Below, in pieces: positions 62,219-64,000 of a stretch of DNA of 64,000 nt. The notes beneath the pieces are model-generated. The model did not search any database, was not told where the DNA came from, and worked only from the letters and a program-made list of their open reading frames with translations. Source of the stretch: Staphylococcus sp. MI 10-1553 (GTDB taxonomy: Bacteria; Bacillota; Bacilli; Staphylococcales; Staphylococcaceae). Both the position numbers and the translations under genes were made by a program. Within the stretch, counting starts at the first letter, position 1; each line of letters opens with the position of its first letter. The stretch lies in the NCBI RefSeq assembly GCF_010365305.1, contig NZ_CP048279.1, positions 2,666,001-2,730,000 of the forward strand, given 5' to 3'.

Positions 62219-62539
62219 TTACATCATTCCTGGGATGTTAAGACCTTTAGTATGTTTTCCTAAACGTTCAGCTGTTAACTCGTCTGCTTTGTTCATTGCT
62301 TCATTCGTTGCAGCTAATACTAAGTCTTGTAACATTTCTACGTCTTCTGGGTCTACTACTTCTTCGTTAATGATGACATCGACCACTTCTTTATGTCCAG
62401 AAACAACAACTTTGACCATGCCACCGCCAGCTGTTCCTTCAACGTGTTCTTCTTTTAATTTTTCTTGCTCTTCTGCCATTTTCTTTTGCATTTTTTGCAT
62501 TTGTTTCATCATTTGTTGCATATTTCCGCCACCGCGCAT
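62219..62539 (-). CDS. ebfC: YbaB/EbfC family nucleoid-associated protein
   Basis: Small DNA-binding protein of about 106 residues, found between dnaX and recR in most bacteria. It has a Met/Gln/Lys-rich N-terminal helix, a central G-M-V-K-V-V-V-S-G and the [11 protein letters not shown] segment. Start ATG 62539 has AAGGAGG at eight bases; the frame extends eight codons further without support. Confidence 0.93.
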   Translation of the reverse strand: MRGGGNMQQMMKQMQKMQKKMAEEQEKLKEEHVEGTAGGGMVKVVVSGHKEVVDVIINEEVVDPEDVEMLQDLVLAATNEAMNKADELTAERLGKHTKGLNIPGMM

Positions 62540-62630
62540 AAATAAATCCTCCTTAATTTTCAACTCTATTATAATAAGAGTTTGTCTCTCTTAGATTCGA
62601 TTTCAATTATACATACCTTTCAGTCACTTG

Positions 62631-64000
62631 TCATGTTTCTTCGTCCATCAGATGCACCATCTCTTCACCGAACAAATCTTTCGCAGTTTGTACGACGTCA
62701 TTTTGTTGTTCAGCCGGTTTTTCCGCTTCTGATGATGTCTGTTGATTACCGCGTTTACGATTTGAAATGTAATCACTGCGCACCTGCATCCACTTATCTG
62801 CAGGGACACCGACGACTTCTACAGATTTGTTAATCATATCTTTCACGACATTTTCAATACTTTGCTTTTTCTCTTCGTCTTTTTTCAAAATTTCACAATG
62901 AATTTCTTCGTCAAATTTGATTAACACTTTATCTTCACTTGCCGCGACAGGCTCTGAATTTTGAAGCAGGCTGACGAGCGACTTTTGATTACGATCTTTC
63001 GCATATTGAATGACATCTGCCCAGCGTTCTTTAATAAGCGCAATGTCTTCTTTATTCGCTTTATCCAATACTTTCGCAATTTGTTCAACAGAATATGTCG
63101 AACCGCTTCCCCGACGTTTGGCTGGTGCTTGTGGTTTAGGTGGTGCAGTCGCTGTTGAGAAGCCTTGAGATTTTAATGTTTGTAACTCAGACTCCAATGC
63201 TTCCATTCGTCTAATCATAGCGTCATGTTGTTCAGTTGGCGCATGATTGACTACGACTTCACCTGTGCGACCCACTTCTTTCACCATTTCAGATAACTTC
63301 ACGAGCAAGACTTCTAGATGGACGTTTTGATTCACACTAAATCGAATAGATACGAGTGTGTCGTTAATGACATCTATCATTTTGTATAACACTTCTAAAT
63401 CGAATGACATGAGCGCGTCGTATTCCGTTTCTAATTGCGTCGTTTTTGCCATAATCGTATCTCTTACAAAATAAATCATATCATTAATAAGACGATTCAC
63501 TTCTTTACCTTCACTGACGAATTGGTGATAGCGTTCGAAGGCTTCATGGACATGGCCTTGAACAATGTCTTGGAAAAGGGCGTTGAGGTCAGACTCATCC
63601 AAACTCCCCGTCACATCTAAAGCATCCTTTAATGTCAAACGTTCGTCGCCAAATGCAATCGCTTGGTCCATAATACTGAGCGCATCACGCATCCCACCTT
63701 CAGACACTTTAGCGATAAACGTCAAAGCAGCCTCATCAAACTCAATCTGTTGTTGGTGCGCTACATAACTCAAACGGTCCACGATACGGTTGGCATTAAT
63801 CGCCTTGAAGTCAAAGCGTTGTGCACGCGAAATAATCGTCGGCGGTATTTTATGGGGTTCAGTCGTCGCAAGAATAAAAATGGCGTGTGCAGGCGGCTCT
63901 TCTAACGTTTTCAACAACGCATTGAACGCCCCTGTCGTCAACATATGCACCTCGTCAATAATATACACTTTATATTTCGATTCACTCGGGGCATATTTCA
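62631..64000 (-). CDS. dnaX: DNA polymerase III subunits gamma/tau (partial)
   Basis: Clamp-loader ATPase; the 5' part lies beyond the window, and the frame remains open to 64000. Visible are the Walker B region Y-I-I-D-E-V-H-M, the sensor I block T-T-E-P-H-K-I-P, the arginine finger region S-R-A-Q-R-F-D, the sensor II G-G-M-R-D-A-L-S, domain III, and a C-terminal tau region rich in charged residues. No frameshift signal for a gamma form is obvious. It is the first gene of dnaX-ebfC-recR. Confidence 0.97.
   Translation of the reverse strand, partial: KYAPSESKYKVYIIDEVHMLTTGAFNALLKTLEEPPAHAIFILATTEPHKIPPTIISRAQRFDFKAINANRIVDRLSYVAHQQQIEFDEAALTFIAKVSEGGMRDALSIMDQAIAFGDERLTLKDALDVTGSLDESDLNALFQDIVQGHVHEAFERYHQFVSEGKEVNRLINDMIYFVRDTIMAKTTQLETEYDALMSFDLEVLYKMIDVINDTLVSIRFSVNQNVHLEVLLVKLSEMVKEVGRTGEVVVNHAPTEQHDAMIRRMEALESELQTLKSQGFSTATAPPKPQAPAKRRGSGSTYSVEQIAKVLDKANKEDIALIKERWADVIQYAKDRNQKSLVSLLQNSEPVAASEDKVLIKFDEEIHCEILKKDEEKKQSIENVVKDMINKSVEVVGVPADKWMQVRSDYISNRKRGNQQTSSEAEKPAEQQNDVVQTAKDLFGEEMVHLMDEET

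Overview
This window is a stretch of low-GC Firmicute core chromosome that reads as Staphylococcus. The protein sequences (LysS, FolP, CysK, Hsp33, SpoVG, YabJ, PurR, RplY, PstA/DarA and others) look staphylococcal, and the gene order is the conserved block between dnaX and nupC. Species cannot be fixed from the sequence alone; the hyicus/intermedius group is only a guess. Nearly all genes lie on the minus strand, so the window runs against the direction of transcription.

Layout from the left. Positions 1-963 hold the 3' end of nupC, its terminator, decayed sequence (a possible serine-protease remnant) and a probable 3' remnant of a group II intron. Positions 964-3923 are the vitamin B6 locus: pdxS-pdxT diverging from the MocR-type regulator pdxR, with direct repeats between them. 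Positions 3986-5914 encode a FUSC-type membrane protein. Positions 6002-17549 are a ribosomal RNA array. In transcription order it is 5S, eight tRNAs (Val, Thr, Lys, Gly, Leu, Arg, Pro, Ala), 16S, 23S, 5S, a terminator, a new promoter, then 16S, tRNA-Ile, 23S, 5S. Positions 17821-23163 carry cysK-folP-folB-folK-dusB-lysS. Positions 23713-29078 carry tilS-hpt-ftsH-hslO. Positions 29162-40783 carry glmU-prs-rplY-pth-mfd-(flippase)-mazG-rqcP-divIC-(S1 protein). Positions 41077-46801 carry tatD-rnmV-ksgA-veg-ispE-purR-ridA-spoVG. Positions 47265-55876 carry an Orn/Lys/Arg-decarboxylase-family gene, tmk-darA-holB-ricT-yabA-methyltransferase-GIY-YIG-rsmI-metG. A third rRNA operon (56049-61095) follows, then dnaX(partial)-ebfC-recR at the right end.

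The genes serve translation (rRNA, tRNA, KsgA, RsmI, RNase M5, DusB, TilS, Pth, RqcP, L25), DNA replication and repair (DnaX, HolB, YabA, Tmk, RecR, EbfC, Mfd), nucleotide, folate, cysteine and B6 metabolism, cell envelope and division (GlmU, DivIC, flippase, IspE), and regulation (PurR, SpoVG, DarA, PdxR, RicT). I found no phage, CRISPR array, intact insertion sequence, defence island or secondary-metabolite cluster, and no convincing new multi-gene system. The most informative observations are compensatory base changes among the four 5S rRNA genes, the 5S-first rRNA/tRNA operon with tandem promoters, candidate PdxR and CymR-type operators, a structured rplY leader, a short dispersed repeat, and the group II intron and protease remnants.
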